Source: Pseudothauera lacus (GTDB lineage Bacteria > Pseudomonadota > Gammaproteobacteria > Burkholderiales > Rhodocyclaceae). Taken from it: 64,000 nt of DNA. The stretch is taken from NCBI RefSeq assembly GCF_003034845.1, contig NZ_PZKC01000002.1, positions 338,798 through 402,797 of the forward strand, in the 5' to 3' direction. The notes beneath the pieces are model-generated. The model was not told where the DNA came from and made no database searches. It saw only the letters and a list, made by a program, of their open reading frames with translations. Below, piece after piece: positions 25,871 through 35,896 of the stretch (within the stretch, counting starts at the first letter, position 1; each line of letters begins with the position of its first letter). Position numbers and translations under genes: made by a program.

Positions 25871-26664
25871 ACTGCGCCGGGTGCCTTGCGGCTCGCCGCA
25901 AGCAGCCATATCCCGACCGCCACCATCGGCACGCACAGCCACTGCGCGGTGCTGAGCCCGGGAACGAGACCGGCGAAGATCCCCGGATCGGGAGTGCGGA
26001 AGAACTCCGCGGCGAAACGCAGGCAGCCATAGCCGATCAGGAACACCGCCGATACTGCACGCAGGGGCCGCGGCCGGGCAGCGTACACCCACAGGACGAC
26101 GAACAGCAGCACACCCTCGCCGGCGGCCTGGTAGAGCTGCGAGGGGTGGCGCGGCAGCGCATCCACCCACGGGAAGATCATCGCCCACGGCAGCTCGCTG
26201 CTCACCGGGCGCCCCCACAGCTCACCGTTGATGAAGTTGCCGATGCGTCCCGCGGCCAGTCCGGTGGGTACCAGCGGGGCGATGAAGTCGGTGACTGCCC
26301 AGAAGCCCTTGGCGTGGTGCCGGCCATACAGCCACATCGCCACCAGCACGCCGAGGAAGCCGCCGTGGAAGCTCATGCCACCCTTCCAGATCTGCACGAT
26401 CTCCAGCGGATGGCTGAAGTAGTAGGCCGGCTCGAAGAACAGCACCTCGCCCAGGCGTCCGCCGATGATCACCCCGAGGACACCGTAGAGCAGCAGATCG
26501 TCGATCTGCTGGCCGTCCCAGCCCAGTTCCGGGCGCCGCCGCGCATGCAGGCGGCCGAGGACGACGAAGAGCGTGAATGCGAGCAGGTACATCAGCCCGT
26601 ACCAATGCACGCTGAACGGGCCGATGGTGAGGGCGACGGGGTTGAAGTGAGGATGGGTCAGCAT
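25861..26664 (-). CDS. lgt: Prolipoprotein diacylglyceryl transferase
   Basis: 267 residues, seven helices. The Lgt motifs are clear: [40 protein letters not shown] with the essential His, the signature [18 protein letters not shown], and [13 protein letters not shown]. It transfers diacylglyceryl from phosphatidylglycerol to the lipobox Cys of prolipoproteins in the inner membrane. It follows the yceH-like gene after 11 bases. Confidence 0.96.
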   Translation of the reverse strand: MLTHPHFNPVALTIGPFSVHWYGLMYLLAFTLFVVLGRLHARRRPELGWDGQQIDDLLLYGVLGVIIGGRLGEVLFFEPAYYFSHPLEIVQIWKGGMSFHGGFLGVLVAMWLYGRHHAKGFWAVTDFIAPLVPTGLAAGRIGNFINGELWGRPVSSELPWAMIFPWVDALPRHPSQLYQAAGEGVLLFVVLWVYAARPRPLRAVSAVFLIGYGCLRFAAEFFRTPDPGIFAGLVPGLSTAQWLCVPMVAVGIWLLAASRKAPGAVQR

Positions 26665-26675
26665 GGCCGTGGGGC

Positions 26676-27353
26676 TTACTCGAACTGGGCGCGGAAGCCG
26701 GCGAATTCCTCGCGCAGCGCCTCCACCTCGGCACGCAGGGTGCGCACTTCCTCTTCCAGTTCGGCAATCCGCCCGCGCCCGCCCGGCGTTGCGCTGCCGG
26801 CACCTTCGACCATCGCCGGCAGCGCCGCCTCGCCGCCGAGCAGGTGGGCCCAGCGCACCTCCTTGGTTCCCGGCGCGCGCGGCAGGGCGATGGCCATCGG
26901 GGGGTACTTTTCCGCCAGATGGTCGAGGATGGCCTCGACCTCGGCAATCTCGCCGAAGCGGTGCATGCGCTCGCAGCGCTGGCGGATCTCGCCAGCGGTC
27001 TGCGCACCGCGCAGCAGCAAGGTGGCGAGCACGGCCTGCTCGCCAGGCGGCAGGGAGTGACGGAGGCGGACCTGATGTTCGAACTTGGCCACACGGGCAC
27101 TGGCCTGGTCGCGTTGCGACACCAGGCGGCGCGCCATCAGGCTGTCAACGGCGTCGCGGACGGCCTCTTCGGAGAGGTTCATCACCGGCTCGCGGCCGGT
27201 GAGCTGGTTGCAGCCACCGACCAGCGCATTGAGCGACAGCGGGTAGTTGTCGGGGGTGACGAAACACTTCTCGATCAGTACCCCGAGCACGCGTATCTCT
27301 TCGGGGCTGAGGTCGAAGCCCTCGGCGGACGGGGTGGCGGCGGTGTTGTCCAT
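26676..27353 (-). CDS. YceH/DUF480-family protein
   Basis: 225 residues from ATG 27353; an in-frame ATG 12 codons upstream is possible. The family opening is clear ([36 protein letters not shown], in outline), as is [25 protein letters not shown]. It is predicted to form paired winged helices, followed by a C-terminal coiled coil ([20 protein letters not shown]). Its molecular role is unknown. Confidence 0.9.
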   Translation of the reverse strand: MDNTAATPSAEGFDLSPEEIRVLGVLIEKCFVTPDNYPLSLNALVGGCNQLTGREPVMNLSEEAVRDAVDSLMARRLVSQRDQASARVAKFEHQVRLRHSLPPGEQAVLATLLLRGAQTAGEIRQRCERMHRFGEIAEVEAILDHLAEKYPPMAIALPRAPGTKEVRWAHLLGGEAALPAMVEGAGSATPGGRGRIAELEEEVRTLRAEVEALREEFAGFRAQFE

Positions 27354-27409
27354 GGCGGCGGCAGACGGTGCGGTAGCGAAGCGCCCCATGATAGCGCAGG
27401 GCGCCCCCT

Positions 27410-28468
27410 TCAGCGCCGTGGGCGGTAGCTGTAGCTGGCCGGCGCGGCGCAGCGCTGACAAGGCTGGACCTCGATGATGGGGTGGTGCAGGTTGGCCAGC
27501 CCGGTCAGGCGCGCGCGATAGTCGGCGGGCGAGGCCTGGGCGTGGCTGACCACGCTGACGGTGAGCGTCCACGCCCCCTGGCCGACCGACCACAGGTGCA
27601 GATCGACGATGCGGGTGCCGGGCACGCTCTCGATGCGCTCGCGCACTTCGTCGCGCAGGGCCTGCGGGCCTTCGACGTCGAGCAGCACCGCCGCGGTCTG
27701 GCGCAGCAGCCCGGCGGCCCAGCGCAGGATGACCAGCGCCGCGACCAGCGCGATCACCGGGTCCAGCCACTGCCAGCCCCACAGCCAGGCTGCCAGCAGG
27801 CCGACGATGGCCGCCACTGAAGTCAGCGCGTCGGCAATGACGTGGACCAGCGCCGCGCGCAGGTTGTTGTCCTGCGGGGCATGGGCATGGTGGGGATCGT
27901 GTCCGTGGGCATGATCGTGGCCGTGGTCATGAGAGTGGTCGTGGCTGCCGGCGAGCAGCCAGGCCGAGAGCAGGTTCACCGCCAGGCCGATCACTGCCAC
28001 CACCATCGCCTCGACCGCGCGCAGGGGCTGCGGTTCGAGCAGGCGGTGGGTGGATTCGACGATCAGCCACAGCGTCGTGGCGCCGAGGAACAGCGCGCTG
28101 GTGAAGGCGGCGAGATCGCCGATCTTGCCGCTGCCAAGGCTCAGACGGCGGTCGCGGGCATGGCGGCGGGCAAGGTAGTACGCGGCAGTGGCAAGACCGA
28201 GCGCCAGCGCGTGTCCGCCCATGTGCACGCCGTCGGCGAGCAGCGCCATCGAGCCGGTGATCCAGCCCCCGGCAATCTCCGCCACCATCGTCACCAGGGT
28301 CAGCACGGTTACCAGCAGCGTGCGGGTTTCCGCCTTGCGGCGCGCGCCCTGGCCGAAGTCATGCGGGTGGCGAGTGCTGCGCGCGGTCTCGCAGGCGGGA
28401 GTCAGTGCGGGCAGGGCCTTGCCGTTCATGGGATTTCCGCAGAGGTCGGGCATGTGGAGGTGAGACAT
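27410..28468 (-). CDS. dmeF: CDF cation efflux protein, DmeF-like
   Basis: 352 residues from the ATG at 28468 (a TTG lies one codon earlier). Six helices are present with the metal sites of cation-diffusion facilitators: [19 protein letters not shown] in helix 2 and [19 protein letters not shown] in helix 5. A His-rich loop at about 176-198 ([20 protein letters not shown]) and an N-terminal His cluster are typical of DmeF, which exports Co(II), Zn(II) or Ni(II). The C-terminal metallochaperone-like domain is [19 protein letters not shown]. Substrate preference is inferred. It is divergent from ilvD. Confidence 0.88.
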   Translation of the reverse strand: MSHLHMPDLCGNPMNGKALPALTPACETARSTRHPHDFGQGARRKAETRTLLVTVLTLVTMVAEIAGGWITGSMALLADGVHMGGHALALGLATAAYYLARRHARDRRLSLGSGKIGDLAAFTSALFLGATTLWLIVESTHRLLEPQPLRAVEAMVVAVIGLAVNLLSAWLLAGSHDHSHDHGHDHAHGHDPHHAHAPQDNNLRAALVHVIADALTSVAAIVGLLAAWLWGWQWLDPVIALVAALVILRWAAGLLRQTAAVLLDVEGPQALRDEVRERIESVPGTRIVDLHLWSVGQGAWTLTVSVVSHAQASPADYRARLTGLANLHHPIIEVQPCQRCAAPASYSYRPRR

Positions 28469-28579
28469 CAACGAGAATCATTTTATCCTCCGTGCGCGTC
28501 CCCGCAAGCCAGTGGCGCGCGCGCGCCGGCACTGTACAATCAATCTCTTGTTCGTGCTGCACCCCGCGGAGTCACAGCC

Positions 28580-30430
28580 ATGCCCCAGTACCGTTCCCGT
28601 ACCTCCACCGCCGGCCGCAACATGGCGGGTGCCCGCGCCCTGTGGCGCGCCACCGGCATGAAGGACGGCGATTTCGACAAGCCCATCATCGCCATTGCCA
28701 ACAGCTTCACCCAGTTCGTCCCTGGCCACGTGCACCTCAAGGACCTCGGCCAGCTGGTCGCCCGCGAGATCGAGGCCGCCGGCGGGGTAGCCAAGGAATT
28801 CAACACCATCGCGGTCGATGACGGCATCGCCATGGGCCACGGCGGCATGCTGTATTCGCTGCCCTCGCGCGACCTCATCGCCGACAGCGTCGAGTACATG
28901 TGCAACGCCCACACCGCCGATGCGCTGGTGTGCATCTCCAACTGCGACAAGATCACTCCGGGCATGCTGATGGCCGCGCTGCGCCTCAACATTCCGGTGA
29001 TCTTCGTTTCCGGCGGGCCGATGGAGGCGGGCAAGGTGAAGTGGGAGAACAAGGTGCTCTCGCTCGACCTCATCGACGCCATGATCAAGGCCGCCGACAA
29101 GAACTGCTCCGACGAGGAGGTCGCCGCCGTCGAGCGCTCGGCCTGTCCGACCTGCGGTTCGTGCTCGGGGATGTTCACTGCCAACTCGATGAACTGCCTC
29201 ACCGAGGCGCTCGGTCTGTCGCTGCCCGGCAATGGCACCACGCTGGCCACCCATGCTGACCGCGAGAAGCTGTTCAGGGAGGCCGGCCGCCGCATCGTCG
29301 ACCTGGCCCGGCGCTGGTACGAGCACGACGACGCCACGGCGCTGCCGCGTTCGATCGCCTGCTTCGAGGCCTTCGAGAATGCGATGAGCCTGGATGTGGC
29401 CATGGGCGGCTCCACCAACACCGTGCTGCACCTGCTGGCTGCGGCGCGCGAGGCCGGGGTGGATTTCACCATGAAGGACATCGACCGCATCAGCCGCCGC
29501 GTGCCCTGCCTGTCCAAGGTCGCGCCGGCGGTGGCCGATGTGCACATCGAGGACGTCCATCGTGCCGGCGGCATCATGGGCATCCTCGGAGAGCTCGACC
29601 GTGCCGGTCTGCTCCACCGCGACGTGCCTACGGTGCACAGCAAGACCATCGGTGAGGCGCTGTCGCGTTGGGACATCATGCAGGCCCATGACAAGTCGGT
29701 GTTCGATTTCTTCCTCGCCGCCCCGGGTGGTGTGCCCACCCAGGTGGCGTTCTCGCAGAACCGGCGCTGGAACGAACTCGACATGGACCGCGCCCGCGGC
29801 GTGATCCGCAACAAGGCCAACGCCTTTACCGCCGATGGCGGGCTGGCGGTGCTGTACGGCAACATTGCCGAGAAGGGCTGCATCGTCAAGACCGCCGGGG
29901 TGGACGAGTCGATCTGGAAGTTCACCGGCACCGCACGCGTGTACGAAAGCCAGGACGACGCGGTGGAAGGCATCCTCGGCGAGCAGGTGCAGGCCGGCGA
30001 CGTGGTGGTGATCCGCTACGAAGGCCCCAAGGGGGGGCCCGGCATGCAGGAGATGCTCTATCCGACCTCCTATCTGAAGAGCCGTGGCCTCGGCAAGCAG
30101 TGTGCGCTGCTTACCGACGGGCGCTTTTCCGGCGGCACCTCCGGGTTGTCGATCGGCCACGCCTCGCCGGAAGCGGCCTGCGGCGGTGCCATCGGCCTCG
30201 TCGAGGATGGCGACCGCATCGAGATCGACATCCCCAACCGCCGCATCCACCTCGCGGTGAGCGACGAGGAGCTCGCCCGCCGGCGCGCGGCGATGGAGGC
30301 CAAAGGTGCCGCGGCGTGGAAGCCGGTGAATCGCCAGCGCGTGGTCTCTGCCGCGCTGCAGGCCTATGCCGCGCTCACCACCAGTGCCGACACCGGTGCG
30401 GTGCGCGACGTCAGCCAGGTCCAGCGCTGA
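28580..30430 (+). CDS. ilvD: Dihydroxy-acid dehydratase
   Basis: 616 residues, full length. Conserved stretches include [32 protein letters not shown] with a cluster Cys, [21 protein letters not shown] with the next Cys residues, and [19 protein letters not shown] near the C-terminus. It uses an Fe-S cluster to dehydrate dihydroxy-acids in isoleucine and valine synthesis in the cytosol. It is monocistronic and ends at a strong hairpin. Confidence 0.97.
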   Translation: MPQYRSRTSTAGRNMAGARALWRATGMKDGDFDKPIIAIANSFTQFVPGHVHLKDLGQLVAREIEAAGGVAKEFNTIAVDDGIAMGHGGMLYSLPSRDLIADSVEYMCNAHTADALVCISNCDKITPGMLMAALRLNIPVIFVSGGPMEAGKVKWENKVLSLDLIDAMIKAADKNCSDEEVAAVERSACPTCGSCSGMFTANSMNCLTEALGLSLPGNGTTLATHADREKLFREAGRRIVDLARRWYEHDDATALPRSIACFEAFENAMSLDVAMGGSTNTVLHLLAAAREAGVDFTMKDIDRISRRVPCLSKVAPAVADVHIEDVHRAGGIMGILGELDRAGLLHRDVPTVHSKTIGEALSRWDIMQAHDKSVFDFFLAAPGGVPTQVAFSQNRRWNELDMDRARGVIRNKANAFTADGGLAVLYGNIAEKGCIVKTAGVDESIWKFTGTARVYESQDDAVEGILGEQVQAGDVVVIRYEGPKGGPGMQEMLYPTSYLKSRGLGKQCALLTDGRFSGGTSGLSIGHASPEAACGGAIGLVEDGDRIEIDIPNRRIHLAVSDEELARRRAAMEAKGAAAWKPVNRQRVVSAALQAYAALTTSADTGAVRDVSQVQR

Positions 30431-30437
30431 GCGTCGC

Positions 30438-30468
30438 GGGCGCGCCGGCTCAACTGGCCGGCGCGCCC
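30438..30468. terminator. Strong bidirectional hairpin between ilvD and a convergent gene
   Basis: A perfect 12-bp inverted repeat (GGGCGCGCCGGC / GCCGGCGCGCCC) with a 7-base loop begins 8 bases after the ilvD stop. The stop codon of the convergent gene falls in the loop. No T-tract is present. Confidence 0.55.
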
Positions 30469-30887
30469 CTTGCCTGATCCTGGTGGCGGGCCAGTTGCTC
30501 CGCGCTCCAGGCCATTGCCGCCGCGCGCGTCTCGAAGATCTCGAAAGGGATCAGTCCGGCGTAGATTTCGCGCCACACCCGGTCCATGACGTGATGACCC
30601 TCGACATCGGGGGCGATCACGTAGCTCGTGCACACCCGCCTTGACTGGGTGGCGTGGGCAACCGCCCCGGCCTTGATCTGAGCGAGGGCATCGGGTGGAC
30701 AGATGGCGGCGCCGTGGATCTCGATGATCAGCGCCCACGGTCCGCCTGCGCTCAGCGTGGGCAGATGGTCCTTCATCAGCGTCTGGTAATGGCGGATCAG
30801 CTCGATGTTCCACGGCCCGACGATGCGGGCGATGAGGATCTGGCCGTGTACCTCGATGTCGGCCGAGCCGTGCGGACGGAATGTCAT
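30450..30887 (-). CDS. STAS/SpoIIAA-like hypothetical protein
   Basis: 145 residues, soluble. The sequence alternates strands and helices as in STAS or SpoIIAA-like domains: ADIEVHGQILIARIVGPWNIELIRHYQTLM, then WALIIEIHGAAICPPDAL (each in outline). No catalytic motif is recognised. The ATG has GGGAG about 10 bases upstream. It is convergent to ilvD and monocistronic. Function unknown. Confidence 0.7.
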   Translation of the reverse strand: MTFRPHGSADIEVHGQILIARIVGPWNIELIRHYQTLMKDHLPTLSAGGPWALIIEIHGAAICPPDALAQIKAGAVAHATQSRRVCTSYVIAPDVEGHHVMDRVWREIYAGLIPFEIFETRAAAMAWSAEQLARHQDQARGAPAS

Positions 30888-31000
30888 CTGAACTTCGCTC
30901 CCTGCAACGGCGTTCCCGTCGTGGTGCTGCATGAATGCGCGCCGGCCTGCGACACGCCCTTCGTCCGAGGATAGCGCATCGGCCGCGCTGCGCCGAGGGT

Positions 31001-31918
31001 TCAGTGCCGCTGCCTGCCGGAAGCGTCTGCGCCGGGTGGCCGACCGATGCCGTACACCGCCGTCGCCAGCCCGTCCACCAGCTCGGCGCAGCGGCTGTCG
31101 CGGTCCCACGGCAGCAGGATGACGGCGTTGACCACACTGAGGCTGGCGAGCTGATGCGGTACCCCCCAGCCGTGGCGCAGATGGCCACTGCCGATCAGTG
31201 CCACCACCACTGCCCCCTGATGTTCGGCGCGTGCCGCGACAATGCCTTCGGCCATCGCGCGATCCCACAGCAGCTGCGCATCGACGAAGCGCGCGGCGGC
31301 GGCCGCGTCGTCGCTCGCTGCCGGGTGGTGGGCGCGGCGGATATCCTGCAGCCAGGCGCGGTAGGCCGGCGGTGCCGCGCTCGGACGTCCCACGCCCTCG
31401 CGCCGCTCGGGCGCCACGCCGTCGTAGCCGGCGCGCCCGACCTCGCGCACCAGCGCCCGCTCCACGTTCAGCGCGCGCAGCGCAATGCGCCGCTCGCGGG
31501 CGAAGCGGAAGATGTCCATGTACAGCTCAGCGTCCATGCGCCACACCTTGGCCCAGTCACTGCGGGTAAGGAATTCCGCCTCGTCGAGCTCGCCGCGCAC
31601 CCAGGCATCGAGCGCCGGCTGTACGCGGCGCGGGAACATTTCCAGCCCGATCACCAGCGTCGCACCGCGGGCATGGAGCGCCGTGATGGTGTCGAGCTGC
31701 CAGCGGTGGTGGGCGGCGCTGTCGTGACGTTCGCCGAGCAGCACCACCGCGGCGTCGGCCAGCTCGTCGATCAGCGTCGCGCCGTCAACCGCACCAACGC
31801 CCGGACGCACCCAGCCGCCATCGGCGACGCAGGCCGCGCCAAGCGCCGAAGGCGCCGGGGGCATCACGCCAACGCAGGCAGTAAGGGCGAGGACGGTGAG
31901 CCAGGGGGCGGCTTTCAT
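31001..31918 (-). CDS. ChaN-like haem-binding lipoprotein (DUF399)
   Basis: 305 residues with a lipoprotein signal peptide; the lipobox is LTAC (LTVLALTACVG). The ChaN pattern is visible: VVLLGERHDSAAHHRWQLDTI with conserved His, LVIGLEMFPRRVQPALDAW, EAEFLTRSDWAKVWRMDAELYMDIF and LIGSGHLRHGWGVPHQL. ChaN-type proteins bind haem and some are linked to iron uptake. No TonB receptor is adjacent, so the role is open. Confidence 0.82.
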   Translation of the reverse strand: MKAAPWLTVLALTACVGVMPPAPSALGAACVADGGWVRPGVGAVDGATLIDELADAAVVLLGERHDSAAHHRWQLDTITALHARGATLVIGLEMFPRRVQPALDAWVRGELDEAEFLTRSDWAKVWRMDAELYMDIFRFARERRIALRALNVERALVREVGRAGYDGVAPERREGVGRPSAAPPAYRAWLQDIRRAHHPAASDDAAAAARFVDAQLLWDRAMAEGIVAARAEHQGAVVVALIGSGHLRHGWGVPHQLASLSVVNAVILLPWDRDSRCAELVDGLATAVYGIGRPPGADASGRQRH

Positions 31919-32075
31919 CGGGTAGCTTCCGCAGACGGCATGCAGCTGCGACCCCCACGCGGCACAGGGGTTCATTCGCCGGCGTCGACGGTGCTTGCGC
32001 CTTCTGCCGGGAAGCGCGATGCTGCTGTTTTTGCACTGCGGCAAGGGCCGCGTGCAGGGCGCTGTGGAGAGTGAA

Positions 32076-32690
32076 ATGAGCCTGAGTCTGTGGATTGCCT
32101 TTCTGGTCGCGGCCATCGTCATTGCGGTATCGCCGGGGCCGGGCGCTGTGCTGTCGATGGCAACCGGGCTGCGTCATGGCTATGGGTCCGCGCTGCGGGC
32201 GATCTGCGGGCTGGAGCTGGCGCTGTTGCTGCAGTTGGGGGTGGTCGCCCTCGGCCTCGGGGCGGTGCTGGCGACCTCGGCGACGGCCTTTGTGGTGCTC
32301 AAGATCGCCGGTGCCGCCTATCTGGTCTGGCTGGGGGTGCAGAAGTGGCGCGCGCGCCCGGAGGCGGTGGATGACGCCGCCGCGCAGCAGCGGCGCGGCG
32401 GGCTGGTGCTGCAGGGACTGCTGGTCAACCTGACCAACCCCAAGGCGATCATCTTCATGGCGGCGCTGGTGCCGCAGTTCATCAATCCGCGCGAGCCGCA
32501 GCTGCTGCAGTTCGTCATCATCGGCGCCACCATGGTGGCGGTCGATACCGTGGTGATGTCGTGCTATGCCGGCCTGGCGACGCGCTTCCGTCCGCTGTTG
32601 CGCAATCCGCGCGCGCTGCGCCTGCAGAACCGCGTCTTCGGCGGGCTCTTCGTCGGCGCCGGGGCGGCGCTGGCGGTGTCGTCGAAGTAG
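32076..32690 (+). CDS. LysE/RhtB-family amino acid exporter
   Basis: 204 residues with six hydrophobic segments. The family signature is clear: VIAVSPGPGAVLSMATGLRHG near the start and LLVNLTNPKAIIFMAALVPQF in the middle. GGAGA precedes the ATG. It exports an amino acid or homoserine-like compound from the cytoplasm. The substrate is not evident. It converges on the zinc ABC operon, with 3 bases between stops. Confidence 0.9.
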   Translation: MSLSLWIAFLVAAIVIAVSPGPGAVLSMATGLRHGYGSALRAICGLELALLLQLGVVALGLGAVLATSATAFVVLKIAGAAYLVWLGVQKWRARPEAVDDAAAQQRRGGLVLQGLLVNLTNPKAIIFMAALVPQFINPREPQLLQFVIIGATMVAVDTVVMSCYAGLATRFRPLLRNPRALRLQNRVFGGLFVGAGAALAVSSK

Positions 32691-32693
32691 GGT

Positions 32694-33611
32694 TCAGTCG
32701 GCCTGCAGGCCTTCCAGCAGGGTTGCGAGGTTGCGCCGCATCATCGTCAGGTAGTGCGGCGCCGGGCCGTCGGCGGCCGACAGCGCGTCGGAATACAGGG
32801 TGCCGCCGGCACGGGCGCCGCTTTCTGCGCGGATGCGCTCGAGCAGGCGGGGGTCGGAGACGTTCTCGATGAACACCGCGGGCACTTTTTCCGTGCGGAT
32901 CAGGCGGATCAGCCGCGCGATGCCCAGGGCGCTCGGCTCCGCACCGCTGGCGACACCGTGGGCGGCGAGGAAGCGGATGCCGTAGGCGCGCTCGAAGTAG
33001 GCGAAGGCGGCGTGTGAGCTGACCACCTTGCGGCGTTCTTCCGGCAGCGCCGCGAGCGCCGCGCGGATGTCACCATCGAGGGCGGCGAGTTCCTCGTCGT
33101 AGCGTGCGGCGTTGGTGGCGTAAAGCTCGGCGCCGGCGGGGTCGGCAGCGCTCAGCGCGGCGGCGATGTTGCGCACGTACTGGCGCACGTTGGCGACATC
33201 CTGCCAGGCATGGGGGTCGAGGTCGCCGTGATCGTGGTGATGGCCATGGTGATGGTGGTGTGCCGCCTTCAGTGCGTCGATGCCGGCGCTGGCGACCACC
33301 ACCGGCCGGCGCTGGCCGGCAGAACGTGCGAGGCGCTCGATCCAGTGGTCGAAACCGAGACCGTTGGCGACCACCAGATCGGCGGCGCCGACCAGGCGGG
33401 CATCCGAAGGGCGGGGCTGGAAGCCGTGCGCATCCTGATCGGGGCCGACGAGGGCGTGGACCCTGACGCGCTCACCGCCGACCTGGGCGACGAGGTCGGC
33501 GAGGATGGAAAAGCTCGCCACCACCTCGATGCGCTCGGCACGTGCGGGTTGGGCGATGAGGGCGAGGGTGGCGGTGGCAAGGGCCAGCAGGCGCAGCAGC
33601 TTGGAGATCAT
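32694..33611 (-). CDS. znuA: Periplasmic zinc-binding protein ZnuA
   Basis: 305 residues with a signal peptide (cleavage after QPARA). Cluster A-I binding-protein features: VVASFSILADLVAQVGG, PDQDAHGFQPRPSD with a His ligand, the His-rich loop at 118-128 (HHHHHGHHHDHGD), DPHAWQDVANVR and SSHAAFAYFERAYG. The long His loop favours zinc over manganese. It is the last gene of the znuCBA operon and follows znuB after 17 bases. Confidence 0.93.
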   Translation of the reverse strand: MISKLLRLLALATATLALIAQPARAERIEVVASFSILADLVAQVGGERVRVHALVGPDQDAHGFQPRPSDARLVGAADLVVANGLGFDHWIERLARSAGQRRPVVVASAGIDALKAAHHHHHGHHHDHGDLDPHAWQDVANVRQYVRNIAAALSAADPAGAELYATNAARYDEELAALDGDIRAALAALPEERRKVVSSHAAFAYFERAYGIRFLAAHGVASGAEPSALGIARLIRLIRTEKVPAVFIENVSDPRLLERIRAESGARAGGTLYSDALSAADGPAPHYLTMMRRNLATLLEGLQAD

Positions 33612-33628
33612 GGCGGGTCGGTACAGGG

Positions 33629-34495
33629 TCAGGATTCGAGGTGCTTGCGCACCGGCAGGCGTCCGGCGAGCAGGCCGCCGGGGGCGAGGAGCAGCGAGAC
33701 GAGGTAGGCCAGCCCGCACATCAGCACGATCGCCGGGCCGGCGGGGACGTCGGCGTGGAAGGACAGCAGCAGCCCGGCCACTGCGCTGGCAAAGGCGATG
33801 CCCACCGCGCAGGCGAGCAGGGCGCCGAGGCTGCGTGTCCAGATCCGCGCGGCTGCGGCGGGCAGGATCATGATGCCCACCGCCATCAAGGTGCCGAGGG
33901 CGTGAAAGCCGGCCACCAGGTTGAACACCACGAGGATCAGGAAGCCGTAGTGGGCCACCGGCGAGAGGCGGCTGACGCCGCGCAGGAAGGCGGGATCGAA
34001 GCACTCCAGGGTCAGCGGCCGCAACAGCACGGCGAGCGCCGGCACGGTGAGGCTGGCGATGGCGGCGATGAGCAGCAGCGAGTGGTCGTCGAGGCCGAGC
34101 ACCGAGCCGAAGAGGACGTGGAGGAGGTCGAGGTTGTTGCCGCGCAGCGAGACGATCATCACCCCGGCGGCGAGCGAGAGCAGATAGAAGGTGGCGATGC
34201 TGGCATCTTCCTTGAGCACCGAGGCACGCGTCACCACCCCGGCGGCCAGTACCACCACCAGGCCGGCGACGATGCCGCCGACGGTCATCGCCCCCAGCGA
34301 GAGGCCGAAGGCCAGATAGCCGAGCGCGGCGCCGGGCAGGATGGCGTGGCTCATGGCGTCGCCCATCAGGCTCATGCGGCGCAGCAGCAGGAACACCCCC
34401 ACCGGGGTGGCGCCCAGCGCCAGTGCCAGGCAGCCCGCCAGCGCGCGGCGCATGAACTCGAAGTCGATGAAGGGCTGGACGAAGAACTCGATCAC
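33629..34495 (-). CDS. znuB: Zinc ABC transporter permease ZnuB
   Basis: 288 residues from a GTG overlapping the znuC TGA. Eight or nine helices. Typical ABC-3 family stretches are MRRALAGCLALALGATPVGVFLLLRRMSLMGDAMSHAILPG (in outline) and GIMILPAAAARIWTRSLGALL. It forms the membrane channel with the ZnuC ATPase. Confidence 0.93.
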   Translation of the reverse strand: MIEFFVQPFIDFEFMRRALAGCLALALGATPVGVFLLLRRMSLMGDAMSHAILPGAALGYLAFGLSLGAMTVGGIVAGLVVVLAAGVVTRASVLKEDASIATFYLLSLAAGVMIVSLRGNNLDLLHVLFGSVLGLDDHSLLLIAAIASLTVPALAVLLRPLTLECFDPAFLRGVSRLSPVAHYGFLILVVFNLVAGFHALGTLMAVGIMILPAAAARIWTRSLGALLACAVGIAFASAVAGLLLSFHADVPAGPAIVLMCGLAYLVSLLLAPGGLLAGRLPVRKHLES

Positions 34496-35235
34496 GAATG
34501 CTCCTCGTCCTCGCGCCGGCACACCGCGGCCTGTTCGTCGAATGCTTCGGAGAGCTGGCGCGCGCGCGCCAGCAGGGGTTCGGTGAGCACCTCCGCGGTG
34601 GGGCCGCAGGCCACCGCCTCGCGTGCCAGCAGCAGGCAGGTGGGAAAGTGGCGGCGGACATGATCGAAGTCGTGCACCACGGTGAGGATGGTGCGCCCCT
34701 CCCGCTGCCACTGCAGCAGTGTGGCGGTGAGATCTTCCACGGTGCGTGCGTCGAGTGCGGCGAAGGGTTCGTCGAGGAGGATCAGCGCGGCGTCCTGGAG
34801 GATCAGGCGGGCAAAGCGTGCGCGCTGCAACTGTCCGCCCGACAGCGAACCCACCGCGCGGCGCGCGAAAGCGCTCAGTCCGACGGCTGCGAGGGCGGCC
34901 TCGATACGGTGCAGGTGGCTGTGGCGCAGCTTGCCGAAGGGGCCGATCTCGCGCCACAGGCCCATCGCCACCATGTCGAAGACGGAGATCGGAAAGGCCT
35001 GGTCGAGATCGCCGCGCTGCGGCAGGTAGGCGAGGGTGGCGCGCGCCGCGGGATCGACGAGAATCTGTCCGCCAAGCGGGCGCAGTTCGCCGGCAATGCC
35101 CTTCAGCAGCGTCGACTTCCCTGCGCCGTTGGGGCCGACCACCGCCAGCAGGCTGCCGGCGGGGATGTCGGCGCTGAGGTGGTGGACGGCCGGGTGGCGG
35201 TCGTAGCCCAGGGTGAGGTTGTCGAAACGCAGCAT
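34492..35235 (-). CDS. znuC: Zinc ABC transporter ATPase ZnuC
   Basis: 247 residues. Walker A GPNGAGKST, Q-loop LPQRGDLDQ, signature LSGGQLQRARFARL, Walker B LILLDEPFAALD, and switch His in TVVHDFDHV. The C-terminus is Cys/acidic (AAVCRREDEEHS). It powers ZnuB. The gene for a 42-residue His-rich membrane peptide ends 11 bases upstream. Confidence 0.94.
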   Translation of the reverse strand: MLRFDNLTLGYDRHPAVHHLSADIPAGSLLAVVGPNGAGKSTLLKGIAGELRPLGGQILVDPAARATLAYLPQRGDLDQAFPISVFDMVAMGLWREIGPFGKLRHSHLHRIEAALAAVGLSAFARRAVGSLSGGQLQRARFARLILQDAALILLDEPFAALDARTVEDLTATLLQWQREGRTILTVVHDFDHVRRHFPTCLLLAREAVACGPTAEVLTEPLLARARQLSEAFDEQAAVCRREDEEHS

Positions 35236-35246
35236 GCCGGGCGGGT

Positions 35247-35375
35247 TCAGCGCAGCGCCCACAGCACCACCGCCCACAGCGCGGCGACGCAGCCCAGGCT
35301 GATCGCCAGACGCGCGCCGAGCCCACTGGTGAGCAGGCCGGCCGCGGGGCGGGCGTGGTGGGAATGGGATTTCAT
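35247..35375 (-). CDS. 42-residue His-rich single-pass membrane peptide
   Basis: The peptide begins MKSHSHHARPAAGLL, with three His in the first seven residues, and continues into one hydrophobic helix (LAISLGCVAALWAVVLWAL). It ends 11 bases before znuC and starts 33 bases after a Zur-like box, so it would be the first gene of the zinc ABC operon. No clear Shine-Dalgarno is seen. No family was recognised. A zinc-transport accessory role is inference from position and histidines. Confidence 0.55.
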   Translation of the reverse strand: MKSHSHHARPAAGLLTSGLGARLAISLGCVAALWAVVLWALR

Positions 35376-35407
35376 CGGGGAGGCTGGCGGCGGGAAGGGG
35401 ATGAATG

Positions 35408-35424
35408 TTGCAACGCAGTTGCGT
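35408..35424. promoter_or_regulatory. Zur-like operator before the znu operon
   Basis: TTGCAACGCAGTTGCGT contains the perfect inverted repeat GCAAC-GCA-GTTGC and matches the palindrome at 35897-35913 at 11 of 17 positions. It lies between the end of the Zur-type gene and the 42-residue peptide, giving the znu genes their own control point. Confidence 0.5.
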
Positions 35425-35442
35425 CAAAGGCAAGGGAGGGGT

Positions 35443-35868
35443 TCAGCTGCGGTTGCATTCCGCACAGGCGCCGTGCAGCACCAGTTCCGCCTGTGCCAGG
35501 CTGAAGCCGGGCGGCAGGGCGCCGGCGAGGGCAGGGGCGACTTCCTCCATGCAGGTCACGCGGCCGCAGCGCTGGCAGTGGAAATGGGCATGGTGATGGC
35601 CGTGGCGATCCACCAGTTCGAAGTTCCATGCCCGTTCGCTGCCGGCGATGCGCGTGGCGATGCCCTGCTCCACCAGCCATTCGAGGGTGCGGTAGAGGGT
35701 GACGCGGTCGAAGGTCTCGCCCCCTTCCTCCAGCGCACTGGCGATGCCTTCGTGGCTGAGCGGGGTGTGCGCGCTGCCCAGCACTTCAAGAACCGCCACC
35801 CGCGCACGGGTGACGCGGCCGCCATGGGCGGCAATCAGTTCGCGGGCGCTGGGGCGGGTGTCGGGCAT
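35443..35868 (-). CDS. zur: Fur-family transcriptional regulator, Zur type
   Basis: 141 residues. The winged helix is visible (GGRVTRARVAVLEVLGSAHTPLSHEGIA and FDRVTLYRTLEWLVEQGI, in outline). Metal-site residues follow: RHGHHHAHFHCQRCGRVTCMEE and a second Cys pair in HGACAECNRS. Location between znuCBA and a ZrgA-type operon, with matching palindromes on both sides, supports Zur rather than Fur. It represses zinc-uptake genes when zinc is plentiful. The ATG at 35868 was chosen; in-frame starts upstream would overlap the operator. Confidence 0.88.
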   Translation of the reverse strand: MPDTRPSARELIAAHGGRVTRARVAVLEVLGSAHTPLSHEGIASALEEGGETFDRVTLYRTLEWLVEQGIATRIAGSERAWNFELVDRHGHHHAHFHCQRCGRVTCMEEVAPALAGALPPGFSLAQAELVLHGACAECNRS

Positions 35869-35896
35869 GGCGGGCGGGGGCGATTTGCGATTGCTG

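Noticed and set aside
28466..28495. Fur-like box before the CDF exporter gene
   Set aside because: The GAGAATCATTTT stretch resembles half a Fur box, but no convincing second half or dyad is present and the exporter is not an iron gene.
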